From positions 30,563,149 to 30,627,148 of the forward strand of contig OZ024914.1 in NCBI GenBank assembly GCA_964017125.1: a DNA stretch of 64,000 nucleotides. The letters are read 5' to 3'. This document shows positions 35,201 to 46,628 of the stretch, one piece after another. The notes beneath the pieces are model-generated. The model was not told the DNA's origin. It saw nothing but the letters and a program-made list of their open reading frames with translations, and did not search any database. The position numbers and the translations under genes were made by a program. Origin of the DNA: Flabesymbios commensalis (taxonomy: Eukaryota > Annelida > Polychaeta > Terebellida > Flabelligeridae). Positions within the stretch are counted from its first letter, which is position 1. The number at the start of each line of letters is the position of its first letter.

Positions 35201-38200
35201 TATTAATGTTTTTTTTTCATAATTGGCGATGCATTCCAAATATATGTATACAAGCTTTATACTCAGTCAGATGGTCATATTCTTTCATAGAATAATATGT
35301 ATAACAAAATTTGTTATCATACTACGACTGGCAAAAAATAATGAATAAAAGCATGTCAGTATTCACCTTTCCCAGCAACTATGTTTATCCTAATAATAAC
35401 ATTTGCAATAATAAGTCAACGAAGGTGATAGCTGTAGTGTTCATATTATGTCGCTGAGACATCAGACCATACAAATTTTATTTGACCACCATTTAAAGCA
35501 GTAGATTTTTTCATATGCTATAAAGTCTGGTAGACTACTTGTGTGTACTTTAAGTCCCCACAAATAAAAATACCATGTAATGATTGTTTATATATATATT
35601 TACTTATTCCAGTTTAATAATGCTAAAAATATCCTGCTTGATACTAATATAACTAGAGTCCATCGGCGGTATTGTATAAAATACAATAAAACAATATTTT
35701 TTACTATCAGTGATGTCAGAATTTCCAATGTAAATTGCAGAAATCAACAAATGACTACAAAAGGGTGTTCTCACAATGCTGCCACAAAGTCTGTGGTAAA
35801 GTCAAAACAACATCTATGTTAGCTTGCAAATATTCAGTCTCATAATGATGAAATTATATAGCAAGTTACCACTTTATTGACAGCAATTTATATTCAGAAA
35901 TTATATGATTAACTGTACATAATGCTATAATTAACATAATGTTATAATGTCATATTTGTCAGGTTATTGAAATCTTGATGTTCATCAAAATTTCAATAGG
36001 AACATCAAGATTTCAATACGATACCTGACAAATTCACCATGTTCAAGCATGATGCTGATCACACAGCTTATATTACGGCTTGAGATATCAATATTTACCT
36101 GTTTCACAATGACTGCTTTTGAGCTGCGGTCATTGATAGCTGTGAATTTGACGTCAAATAAATCTTTCATTCGCAGCGTCTTTCCACTCATAGGACACCG
36201 AACCTTTTCTTCCTGAGAAAAACAATAAAGATTATATTGTGTATGGAATTATACTTCTGTTTTATGACTCAGATGTATCAGTAGACTACTTGTACTATGT
36301 TAAGTAAGTATAACCCCCTACATGGGCAAAGTCCGAAATTGCAGGAAAAAAAAACTATGTGGTTAAATTTCTACTACTGTATATAACCGTCTATAATGGG
36401 ATGTTTTTTCTGTATTTTGAATCACTCGGCTGTCATGTGCGCTGGTGAGGACTCACTGCAGATAACCACTGCATACCCCCACACACCCTCACAATCAATC
36501 GCCACACTGTGATGCCATCCATGTGGTAATATATCACTGCCCCTTTTTTTCTATTGTTTACAGACAGGATTGTCTTGCCGAAAAACGAGTGAAATAATGC
36601 TTAGCTAAGGTAATCAGTAGTTTGCCAAAGTCTATACAGTCACCTAGAAATATTATACTAACATTGCTGTTCATCAATACGACCAAAGACTGTGTAGCTG
36701 AAAATACCTGATATGATGTCGTAAATCGTAAGTATCCTAATTAATTTGCATAGCACTGTATGATGCATTATTATACCATGAAAATATTTATAATACATTA
36801 ATATAACATATAAATATAAACATAAAACTATCATTAATTTTGCATCCCTCATTTATGCATGCACCTCTCTTAGGCATGCATTCAGAGATGGCATAACAGG
36901 TCCATGCATAAGAGGGGGACTACTGTACATACCGGTTTCTTGAGGGCTGTGGCTTTGGCTGATGGAGTGAGACATGGAAGCCAGAAACTTGGTAGTTTCT
37001 TGTTAAGACCTTCTTTCATATTGGAAATACTCTCTGCTCCACCAGAACTAGATGACACGTCTGTAAATTAATGTTCAACAGTCAAATCATTATAATTATT
37101 TTTCTAACTAATGACAAAGATATATCAAAAATAGTCCCATGCAAATTCAGTATATACCATATGTGAAAGGTAGTTATGTAATGAACCAAAATTAATATAA
37201 TGTCATAGCATCTAAGTGGGTATATCATCTCTTACAAATTCGAAGTATTTTTCAATTTATCCAGGTTTTAGCTTTCTAGAAAAAATCAATAAAAACTCAA
37301 ACAATAATTGACTTTCAGGAAAAATTTGTCAATTTAAAATTTGAGATAAGTGATGTGGGTCATTGTGATAGCGTGTGATTGTGTGTGAACTCCTAAACCT
37401 ACATTTTCATCTATGACGTGGAGGCTTGAGGTCTGCTTAGCTGGTTGTGTGTGAACTCTTAAACGTACCTTTTTCGAATGGCGTTGAGGCTTGAGGTCTG
37501 CACATCTGGTTGTGTGTGAACTCCTAAACCTACATTTTTCATCTATGACTTGTAGGCTTGCTGTCAGCTCAGCTGGTTGTGTGTAAACTCCTAAACCTAC
37601 CTTTTCATCTATGACGTGGAGGCTTGAGGTCTGCTTAGCTGGTTGTGTGTGAACTCCTAAACGTACCTTTTTCAGATGGCGTTGAGGCTTGAGGTCTGCA
37701 CATCTGGTTGTGTGTGAACTCCTAAACCTACATTTTTCATCTATGACTTGGAGGCTTGATGTCAGCTCAGCTGGTTGTGTGTAAACTCCTAAACGTACCT
37801 TTTCATCTATGACGTAGAGGCTTGAGGTCTGCTTAGCTGGTTGTGTGTGAACTCCTAAACGTACCTTTTTCAGATGGCGTTGAGGCTTGATGTAAACTCA
37901 GCTGGTTGTGTGTGAACTCCTAAACCTACCTTTTTCAGATGAAGTGGAGGCTTGAGGTCACCTCAGCTGGTTGTATGTAAACTCCTAAACCTACCTTTTT
38001 CAGATGACGTGGAGGCTTGATGTCAGCTCAGCTGGTTGTGTGGTAACTCCTACACCTACCTTTTTCAGATAAAGTGGAGACTTGAGGTCAGCTCAGATGG
38101 TTGTGTGTGAACTTCTAAACCTCCCTTTTTTATCTATGATTTGGAGGCTCTAGAGTTCTGCTGATCTGATTGTGTGTGAACTCCTAAACCTACCTTTTTC

Positions 38201-39129
38201 AGATGACGTCGAGGCTTGAGGTCTGCTGCTGAGCTGGTTGTGTGTGGTGAACTCTTTCACCTTTTGTTCATGGTCTTTATCACTCTGTTTCTGGCTGTCT
38301 GACTGTAATGCAAAACATCCGATAAACAAAACTGTTTGTCAAACATAACTTGATATAATTATTACAAGACAAAAGGCAGTAATTGGCTACTTGATAAGTA
38401 AGGAGTTACTGCTCTTTGGCTTTGCACATCAGTATGCTGCTTACCCCTTCCTTAGCTTTCTGTTTGGAATATTCTTTCAGTTGACGAGCTATCTCTCTCT
38501 TCTGATGAATGATGTATTCAAGAACAGCCTCTTTATCATACAGAAAACCCTCAGGACTACAACAGTTGAAAAATAACATGAACATGATCAGATGATGAAA
38601 GCACAAAACATCAACCCGTCTTTTGCCAGACCTGTATAAATATATATTTTTGTTTCATATATAACTTTCAAAATTAACAAAATACCCCTGAATTTGATAG
38701 AATAGTTATCAGTACTACATGTACTCTAATAATCAACATAATCAAGGCTGTATTTTACTCACGTGATGACAGGATCACGACAAGGTTGTAATGTCAGACA
38801 GCAGCAGTCAAATTCCTGAAATATGAAATTTTATTCATAAGCAGTGTTTTATCATTTTACAACGAAAATGTTCCATTGCAGAGAAGTATCAATCAGAGTT
38901 TGTTAACCTTCAAAAGGCAACCTAAATAACTCAAATAATATTGACAGATTAAAAGTAAGAATGAATTGGCCTATCATACATAGCATGTAAACATGTTAAA
39001 CTATACCTGAATAGAGTCTTTGCCGAGCCTAGCAGCTTTGCTACCATAACCAGATGCTGCAGTATCTCTTTTTCTCTCGTGGTAGCTGTAGACAGCACTG
39101 GCTGTGCAGTTCTTAGCGTGTCGAGTCAT
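32272..39129 (-). CDS. nosip: Nitric oxide synthase-interacting protein homologue
   Basis: A complete gene in nine exons: 39129-39007, 38815-38763, 38556-38445, 38302-38194, 37060-36933, 36212-36099, 34239-34169, 33139-33031 and 32343-32272 (stop). All introns are GT-AG, and phases join cleanly to 891 bases, 296 aa, against 301 in human NOSIP. It opens MTRHAKNCTASAVYSYHER. The split, variant RING/U-box follows: DFDCCCL-like EFDCCCLTLQPCRDPVIT, then PEGFLYDKEAVLEYIIHQKR; the second half has VRCPMSGKTLRMKDL, ARYVCAVTNDVLGNSVPCAV and KLIRKDMLDPTNGQ. The linker carries LPSFWLPCLTP. NOSIP family members are E3 ubiquitin ligases, nuclear and cytoplasmic; vertebrate NOSIP binds endothelial NO synthase, and the family is also associated with spliceosomes. 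Exon 4 ends inside a sequence that has been amplified in intron 4. The reading frame is intact and key residues are present, so it should be functional. Confidence 0.96.
32345..38193 (-). other. NOSIP introns 4-8 outside named repeats
   Basis: The introns are AT-rich and hold no other gene. Intron 6 contains a hairpin at 35955-36034, and intron 4 contains the minisatellite. Short plus-strand ORFs here (35580-35822 and others) have no recognisable domain. Confidence 0.6.
35955..36034. repeat. Intronic hairpin, 80 bp
   Basis: ATTTGTCAGGT...TTGAAATCTTGATGTTC pairs with GAACATCAAGATTTCAA...ACCTGACAAAT around a short loop, in the intron after NOSIP exon 6. Confidence 0.75.
37373..38245 (-). repeat. 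66-bp minisatellite copying exon 4 end and donor
   Basis: About 13 tandem units of 65-69 bp fill the start of NOSIP intron 4. Read on the gene strand, each unit carries CACACAACCAGCT, CCTCAAGCCT, an ATCTGAAAAAG-like end and then GTAGGTTTAGGAG, that is, the last ~50 bases of exon 4 plus its 5' splice site. The exon itself is the outermost unit. Many units keep an AAAG|GTA donor, but the unit copies contain stops in the exon frame. Units also fall into a three-unit higher-order pattern. Confidence 0.85.
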
Positions 39130-39187
39130 GATAAATCAAGTTGATAACGGCTTCCTAAAATCACAGATTTTAGACATTCATACACTG

Positions 39188-39434
39188 TTGACCCTTAGAG
39201 CACTGATGGCAACGGCAGTAGACATTCTGTGTTTTTATTAGCACCTGTATAACCCCTGATAACGAGCTGTTCACAGTAATATATGCCTTCAATCTTGAAA
39301 CACTGATATATATTGGGACGTAAATTTCACAATAGATACATTTTCAGTCGCTTGAAGTTGTGGATCGCGGTAGCGAGACACAACTTTAAATGACTGAAAA
39401 TTTTATTTGAATAGCTCAGTGATCTGAGGGTTAA
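39188..39434. mobile_element. piggyBac-type MITE
   Basis: Ends TTGACCCTTAGAGCACTGA and TCAGTGATCTGAGGGTTAA are inverted copies at TTAA-like sites. The stem CGCTTGAAGTTGTGG...CACAACTTTAAA is inside. It lies about 60 bases upstream of the NOSIP start codon, so it may sit in the promoter. Confidence 0.7.
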
Positions 39435-39615
39435 CCCTCTATTTATTAAATTTTTATCCACTTGGAGATGTGTCTCAGTACCACAACCCAGAACTTCAAG
39501 AGGGTGAAAAATACATATATTTGGTTAATTTGAGACCAAACATTTACAAATCTTGATGTGTAATTAGACACACATATCGTCCCCACGGACAGTGATCAAG
39601 TCTGCTAATAAAAAA
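39431..39615. mobile_element. piggyBac-type MITE, right end lost
   Basis: It starts TTAACCCTCTATT on the same TTAA that ends the previous MITE, carries the CCACTTGGAGATGTG stem, and stops at CTAATAAAAAA where a foldback repeat begins. Confidence 0.6.
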
Positions 39616-39626
39616 GATCGTTTGCG

Positions 39627-40500
39627 AAGTTTTGATAAGTATTTAAGAAGTTAGACCATTCGACATGTAGTAAATAAATAAAAATGTTGCCCTCTATAAA
39701 CCCATTAGCTTCGTCTCAGAATTTTATTACATGTCAAATGGTCTAACTTCTAAAATACTTAATAAAACTTCGCGAGAATGGAAAATAGTGTGTGTACAAT
39801 TTCATGAAAATTGGTTGAGAATTGACTGAGAAATCCGCGAAATTCAATAATCCTGATTGATGAATTTAATGTGAATCTGACTATATGATGCAACATGCTA
39901 CCACATGATTTGCAGCGCCACCTGGTGAATAGGGCGGCAATTTAAGTTGCAGCAGGTTCCGACATTGAAAAATGTTTTACCAATAGTCTTTAGTGGCGAA
40001 AATAGCCTCAAAACAAGAATACTTTGCAAAAAAGTACATTCACATCTATTTTTGCTCTCTTTTAAAATTATTTTACACCTTTTAGTACCCAGGGTACAGC
40101 CCTGAAAAATAAATTGAATAACTAAACAAAATGGTGGATTTCTATTTGGTACCCCAGGGTACCGCGTGGTGCATCATATAGTCATGTTCTGCGGTGAGGA
40201 TTAGGATAGTATATAGAACACTCCCACTATGCCGATGGAAGCTGACGGCAACTATAGACTACTAGGCTACTATATACCCGCCGTCAGATTACCTTGTATC
40301 GCATGTTTTTCGCCGATTTCTCAGCCAATTCTCAACCGACTTAAAAGAAATTTTGTAAGGACTATTTTCGAGTCACGCGGCGACTACCGTGAAATTTTTA
40401 TCAAAAAATGTTATATAGTTCAAAAGTTAGACCATTTGACATGTAGTAAATTTGTAATTGCGATGTCCCTCTTCAAACCCATTCAACTGGTTAAATTAAA
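39627..40500. repeat. Foldback cluster of three related arms
   Basis: AAGTTAGACCATT.GACATGTAGTAAAT occurs at about 39647 and 40427 in the same orientation and at about 39725 inverted. GGTTGAGAATT...GAGAAATC near 39815 is also inverted near 40315, and ACTATATGATGCA near 39880 is inverted near 40170. Non-coding. Confidence 0.65.
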
Positions 40501-40551
40501 GTTTGTATAGTAGTCTACTAGTGAGTCCATAGGCATAGGGCCTAGATCAGC

Positions 40552-40585
40552 ACACAGTTACCTGTTTCCGTTGCTAGATGTATTA
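40552..40585 (-). repeat. R1 repeat, part left of Tigger
   Basis: ACACAGTTACCTGTTTCCGT through TAGATGTATTA equals the end of R1 (16713-16748 reversed). It stops at the Tigger insertion and resumes at 45112. Confidence 0.75.
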
Positions 40586-41334
40586 CAGTGGTACCCCTGT
40601 CCAACGTTGCCCCTCAAGAACGACTGCTCCCCTTAAACGACTGTTTTTCTGTGCACGGATGCTTTTTACACTGTTAATGACCCCTGAAGAACGACGACCC
40701 CTCTAACACGTTATACGACGGCAAAAATTTGGCTGACGGCCGTCACTTACCTCACCACAAACGACCGTTGGGTATTATTACTGTAACAAAAAAAAAAAAG
40801 AAAAATCAATATGTAAGACGTCACTCAACTGGCAAGTAGACTGTGTTATATAAGCAATGACTGGCTCCATAAAATAATCATGCGTTGTTTGTTTCCCAAG
40901 CCAGGCAGTTGATCAACATTGGGGGAGGGAGGTTTGCGCGTGGTGGCTTTGGCCCACTGCTGGTTCACTGGCGACGGTCACTGCTCAACCTTTAGCTAAT
41001 TCTGTATCAATATATTGTGACAACAGTCAGTGAAAATGCCGTCTACATGACTGACAGCTCATGCTTTTTGAAGTATTGGGAGGGGTGCGCTGACAGACTA
41101 GATCACACGGCGGTGCGTAACATAATTATGACGGCGTTTTTAAGGAGCCGCGCGGTCTGCAACTGCACAATAAATCACATGTACGTGGCACCTATTATTA
41201 TTACATTGGGTCAGCAATTAAATACTATAATGTTGGAAAAATGTTTCATCAGCGCTATATGTTTCTACTAATATGGGCATTAAATGGAGTCATATCTTAG
41301 GCATATCTTTATATGACCATTGGACGCTACACGA

Positions 41335-41425
41335 GGCGTTGGACAATGTTGAGTTATTGATGGGCCGACATCGCAGACGGCGGGCCAGCATTCACACAGC
41401 ATTGCGTCAACGACTCTAGTTTACT
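41335..41425. repeat. Palindromic element nested in Tigger
   Basis: GGCGTTGGACAATGTTGAG, GGGCCGACATCGCAGACGGC and GCATTGCGTCAACG match the family. It lies inside the transposon leader, so it either inserted later or travelled with the element. Confidence 0.6.
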
Positions 41426-42447
41426 GTGTATTGACTGCCAGTCAAGTTGGAGGTATCCAGCACTAAAACAACGTTGGATCAGCGTCTGGAATTCGCAGGA
41501 AATTGACGCAGATATGCACGCGATCAGCCCAGACACGGGGGAGCGCAGGTGTTAATAGGATGATTATCGCATAATTGACACCCTTGTGAGCCAGCGGGTG
41601 CTATAATGACAGCACTTGCACTAATTCAACAATTGTGTTAAGTCTTATTTATTTTAAATTATTTTAATTTATTTGAGCATAGTATTGGCGTGTGGTAATG
41701 CATAGTTTGCTTCGCTTCCCAAACAGAGACATATGGGCTTATATCACTGACCATATTGAGGCAAACATAGTTAAATGGTTAACTATAAAAATGATAGTGA
41801 TAGTGGGTTATAAAATGCAATTAAAAAAAAATCAAGAGCCAAACAATACTTCCGTGATGCTAGTGACAAAGTAAATAAATACACATAATATATATGGCCG
41901 AATATATATTTCTCGTTTAGAATAATAGGTGGAGGGGTCATATATGTCAATCACTTGTTGTGGTCAGCAAGAGGAGGGTACTGATCACTCATTAGTTCAG
42001 GCCAGTTTAATCCCGCCTCTTTAGTCACACCTCCTGGTCCCTATTGGCCGAAACAAATATTGATTGGCACACAGTGTACACTCCTCATAGACGTGCACGT
42101 GTATAGACAATAAATTAGGCAATTTAATTATATAACACAATTAACGAGTTTATTAAAAGTAATGATTTAATGTGGAATATGTTATGCATTATACATCATA
42201 TATGTATTTATTGCTATATGTACGCAATTAAATATATATGCGGAGATTATTTGTTTACAATTTAAGGTTAAAAAAATTATTACTGGCAAAACAAAATAGC
42301 CTTTTGCCGACTGCCAGCTAGTGCCATTTATTCCTTCAAATATAATATGCTTGTAACCATAATTTTATATCGAAAGCGATGAGACTATATGAATATCAAC
42401 TGTTTATAATTAAACTCAATAATATACGCCTCAATGCATGGCAGAGT

Positions 42448-42540
42448 GATATTGGGTCAGCGTTGCGGGGATTCCGGGACAACGTTGATGATACCGGCAC
42501 AACTATGCCGCAGCATCGACCCAATGTCATATGTTAGCGA
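42448..42540. repeat. Palindromic element nested in Tigger, second
   Basis: ATTGGGTCAGCGTTGCGGGG and GCAGCATCGACCCAATGTC face each other as inverted ends with a diverged middle. Confidence 0.6.
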
Positions 42541-43248
42541 GGAAGGATCTTTTCTGTCTGAACAGTCATCACAAAGTGTGACAATTGAGCACTGGAAAAG
42601 ACGACAAACATAATTGATCATATAAAATGAAACATATATATATAACAAAATTGACAATAAAAAATCACAATACAAGACGAGAAGTGGTTCCTAACGTTTA
42701 TCAAATGACGTTTTTTTTATAATTATTTTCGCCGGACAGAATTTTAAAATGTGGTACTCGAAGGGTTAGGCAATGATGTCTGGCTATAATTATTGTGATA
42801 ACAGCGGTGACGGTGAGATACGCCTGCCCGTTGTCAATTAGGCCTATAGTGCATTGCAGCTGAACGAATGTTTAAACGGTTATTAATTTAACACTTTAAG
42901 CTCCCTTGTCTATGCACCACATAATATATTTGTTATAGCAAAATGTATTAAAAGATGGTGCAATCTATTATGATAAACGGACATTCATTCTTCTAACCTA
43001 TCTTTGAGTTACAATGTCCTAGTTATGTTTTCTTTTTTAATCCGCTCATTACAATTCACCACGATTTAGAAATATCTCCAGGTGAATTTTCAATTCTTTC
43101 AATTTGAATTCACTCATGATAATTCAAATATAACTGGTCCCGATAAGTGTCACTTATGGTACTCATAGGTTTATTCGCTGAATCGGTGGTGTCACTAACT
43201 CATGTAATCACAGTCCTCATCGAGCTGACGAGGAGGGGTTAAAATATC

Positions 43249-43260
43249 TATATATAAGGA
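43249..43260 (+). promoter_or_regulatory. Possible TATA box of the Tigger transposase
   Basis: CTATATATAAGG lies 80 bases before the transposase ATG; a plausible core promoter, judged on sequence and position only. Confidence 0.35.
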
Positions 43261-43338
43261 TAGGGTACTTTATTTTAGCTCATCAGTTTTTGAATTTGAT
43301 TCTTAATACTTATGTGATTTTCAAAACTAATAATCATA

Positions 43339-44928
43339 ATGAGCACACCGCGTAGAAATAAGCGCAAAGTATTGACGCTTGAAGACCGAGTGAAGGTCAT
43401 TGAGCAGTCAAATAAGGGCATGTCTGCAGCGAGCATTAGTAGATAGATAGACTGTGGTAAAACACAGATACAGAACATAATAAGAGACAAAGCATCAATC
43501 ATGGCATTGTGGGAGAGTGGTGAAGCAGACCAGAAACTGTCAAAAGCCCGTAAAGTGTGTTATGAAAAGTTGGACGAGCCAGTATGGGAGTGGTTCAGTG
43601 TGGCCAGATCCAAAAACTTGCCTATAACAGGGAGAATGATACAGCAACAAGCAATTACATTAAGCCTTCCGCTTGGACATGATGATTTCATGGCATCAAA
43701 CGGCTGGTTAGAGCGCTGGAAGACGAGACATAAAGTCAAGTTGTCTGTGCTCAGTGGAGAGGCAGCCGACGTGAACCCAGAAACAGTTGACGACTGGATA
43801 AAGCGTCTACCAACTATATGTGATGGCTACAAAGCCGAGGATATATTTAACGCAGACGAGACTGGTCTGTTTTACCGGTCCCTCCCAACCCGTTCAATGG
43901 TGGCGAAAGGTGATAAGTGCAAGGGCGGCAAATCTTCAAAGGAACGAATGACTGTGCTCCTATGCTGCTCTGCTGCAGGCGAGAAGCTGCGTCCCCTTGT
44001 CATCGGACGTAGCCAGAAGCCCAGATGCTTCCGTGGCTATACTGGCTCCATCCCTGTCACCTATAAAGCTAATAGACGAGCCTGGATGACCAAGGATATG
44101 TTTTCTGAATGGTTGGACGCCCTTAACAACAAAATGAGAGCACAGAAAAGAAACATTCTTTTACTACTGGATAACTGTTCAGCACACCCTGACATTGAGC
44201 TGTCAAACATCAAGCTTGTGTTTCTGCCACCTCGCACTACTTCACACCTCCAGCCGTGTGATGCCGGGATCATTCAAGCCGTCAAGCTGCAATACAGAAC
44301 TAAGTTTGTGCGTCATCTGCTGTTGAAAATGGATGAGGCTAACACAGCTTCAGAGCTGGCGAAATCTGTGACTCTATTGCATGCCATCCTCTGGCTGAAG
44401 CATGCTTGGGATTGTCTGCAGTCATCCACGATAATCAAATGCTTCAGAAAGTGTGGTGTGTCAGACGACATGACACCTGTACAGGACGCAGAGCAAAGTG
44501 TGGACGAGCACGTGCCAACACCCATTGAGACAACCTCTAGCGATGTGTTAGGTGACGTCACTTGGGACGAGTTTATGTCTTTTGACAACGAGCTCGCTGT
44601 AACTAACAACAATGACGGCGATTGGGAGGATCATATAATAGGTAAAGCCATTGCTGCTAATGGATCCCAAGTGTCTGACCCTGAGATTGACGAAGAAGAA
44701 AATGAATCAGCTGTCGCCAAACCAGCACCTGTTGTGTCGAGACGTGAGCTTCATAGTCACTTAGAGAGGGGTCTTCAATATGCTTTACAGAAAAACAATT
44801 CAACACTTTTGGAGCTTATTAATAAGACAATGACGGTGATTGAAACCAGTCAGCTGAAGGAGGCAAACAGAAGTAAACAGAAAGACATTCACTGCTATTT
44901 TGCCTCTAAACCTAAGTGCAATAAATAA
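43339..44928 (+). CDS. Tigger-type transposase with one internal stop
   Basis: It reads 530 codons from MSTPRRNKRKVLTLEDRVKV. The order is: an N-terminal psq/CENP-B helix-turn-helix (about 10-50), a second CENP-B-type DNA-binding domain (about 75-145, with FMASNGWLERWKTRH), and a DDE catalytic domain. The catalytic triad is visible: D173 in NADETG, D278 in LLLDNCSAH and D308 in LQPCDAG, a spacing typical of pogo/Tigger. These enzymes cut and paste the element at TA sites. A TAG stop falls at codon 36 (43444-43446) in the first helix-turn-helix; the next ATG (43501) would give a 475-aa protein without that domain. Otherwise the frame is open to TAA. AATAAA motifs lie at the stop and at 44961. 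Long intact frame and near-identical ends suggest a fairly recent insertion. Confidence 0.93.
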
Positions 44929-45111
44929 TTTGAGATAAGTCAATGAAAAATCACTTACTAAATAAAAAAAATGTTTTTTTATACAGCAAATATGTTTTGT
45001 TCATTTTTTTCTTGTGTTCAAAATATTTCATGCCCCTGACAAACGACCACCCCTCTCATATGACCGTTTTTATGTGGCAGTACCTGGGGTCGCATAACAG
45101 GGGTACCACTG

Positions 45112-45290
45112 TATATAGACAAGTTGGGAATCTCTCATTTTGGACAGTGAGTTGTACCGAATTTCGCCATGGCGGCCAGTAATCAGATAATGGCCGTCAT
45201 TCAGGGAGCTGGGAACACAATGACATCAGCGTGAGATTCTGAGCTTATATATCTATCTGATCTATTATACCAAACGGAAACAAGAAAGCT
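45112..45290 (-). repeat. R1 repeat, part right of Tigger
   Basis: Very similar to 16548-16728 in reverse orientation: TATATAGACAAGTTGGGAAT, GGACAGTGAGTTGTACCGAA, GGGAGCTGGGAACACAATGA and ATATCTATCTGATCTATTAT. Confidence 0.85.
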
Positions 45291-45316
45291 TTGGATCAGT
45301 TGAGGCCAAACCTATA

Positions 45317-45734
45317 GGTCGTACGCCCAATAATCAATATCGCGAACCACGTTTTTTGCCATTTGAAAAATATTTGGTGACTAAATTCAATTTTTTTCAA
45401 CTCCATTCAACTTGCCAAGTTATACGGCGCCTATTTTTGCCGTTTTTTCGGCAAAAAATACTTTACATCGTCTGATCCTTTCTTTGTCATGTATGATGAC
45501 AGGTGCAAGTCATTCATCATTAGAGCAGTGGGCGATATTAAGTGAAATTCGGGTAAATCGGTATACATAACAAAGAAAGGATAACCCAAGTTAAAATAAT
45601 TTTCAACCAAAAATTATACCTGGAGATCGCCGGACATGTTAGTGAGTTGAATAGAAGTTAAAAAAAATAATTTCAGCCAGTAAATATTTTTAAAATAGCA
45701 AAAAACGTGGTTCGTGATATTGGGCGTACGACCC
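45317..45734. mobile_element. 418-bp inverted-repeat element
   Basis: GGTCGTACGCCCAATA and GCGAACCACGTTTTTTGC at the left are matched by GCAAAAAACGTGGTTCG and TATTGGGCGTACGACC at the right. No ORF. The terminal repeat is about 45 bp. Confidence 0.75.
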
Positions 45735-45751
45735 ATAGTATTAGTATAGCT

Positions 45752-45920
45752 ATAGGGCCCATCCCTGGTCCCACAAACTGACAAAGTCAAAGAATCTTAT
45801 CTTAACTTTTTCTTATCTGCATTAGAAAAGTTAAGATCATATTAACTTTTCTAACCCAATGCAAATAAGAGGGAGTAAAGATGATCTCAATTTTAAGATG
45901 TTTAGTGGGACCGGCCCCTG
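45752..45920. mobile_element. Short hAT-like MITE
   Basis: TAGGGCCCATCCCTGGTCCC at the left and GTGGGACCGGCCCCTG at the right are imperfect inverted ends; the interior (ATCTGCATTAGAAAAG and its partner) also folds. The CAGGGGC-type terminus resembles hAT elements. Confidence 0.5.
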
Positions 45921-46490
45921 AACCACTGTTGTTCCGTTAAAACTATCAAATATCGCTCATATCAATATTGACAAGAGTCAGTCGTGTGTAAAAATGGTTC
46001 ATTATCATGATTATGTATTGTAGCTTTTTGTACGTTAACAAATAGGAATCAGATATAATTAGCAGTTCACAATTTACCACAATGTATGAAAAATGGAGAG
46101 ATTAAGAATGCTATTTAGACTATTAAGCAACTTGAAATTTACTTCTAAAAAAGTTGAGCAATCAATCAACAAGCTAGCCAAAATAAAAGTAAGGCCTAAG
46201 ACACGGCATTTTTCACATATAGATGTCGCTCGAGTCGATCCCTGACTGTGTCTCTCTGAACTCATTGAGACCGGGTGGCACTTTCAGATGTTTAAGCTAC
46301 ATAACTACTGTTTTTAATCTGCACTATTTTTTTGTTACAGTTAACTGCACCAAATTCATTCTTTAAACTTTTTTTTTACGCAACCAATTCTACCGGCAAA
46401 TAATACTCTGTGTCAAGAGTGATTGCTGTATTAGAAGAAGAAGAAAATCCCCGCTCTCTGGCAGCCCGCAGTTTACATCACTAAAGGGGG
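45921..46490. other. Intergenic, no gene seen
   Basis: AT-rich with no supported feature. Confidence 0.4.
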
Positions 46491-46530
46491 CCTGAGGCGG
46501 GGCCTGCATGAGGCCACCATGCCACCCAAA
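46490..46530 (+). repeat. Single unit related to the 39-bp minisatellite
   Basis: GGGGCCTGCATGAGGCCACC is identical to words inside the array at about 48350 and 49172, but here it stands alone about 1.5 kb before the array. Confidence 0.5.
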
Positions 46531-46628
46531 CCTCTTTACTCGTATTTTATTTGAATGTCTACAACCGCTAAGCGAATTTTTTTAAAGTACATGTTAAAAA
46601 TAATTATTTCATCAGTCTGTAGACCTTA

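Larger units (their letters stand above)
40586..45111 (+). mobile_element. Tigger/pogo DNA transposon, 4.5 kb
   Basis: Terminal inverted repeats CAGTGGTACCCCTGT are flanked by a TA duplication (40584-40585 and 45112-45113), as expected of the Tc1/mariner-pogo superfamily. The uninterrupted R1 repeat at 16548-16760 shows the pre-insertion site. Beside the transposase it holds about 2.75 kb of non-coding leader, in which two palindromic elements have inserted (41335-41425 and 42448-42540). Confidence 0.92.

Noticed and set aside
38391-38576. Plus-strand ORF over NOSIP exon 3
   Set aside because: The minus strand encodes the conserved NOSIP exon with intact splice sites.
44061-44612. Minus-strand ORFs within the Tigger transposase
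   Set aside because: Antisense shadows of the transposase frame.
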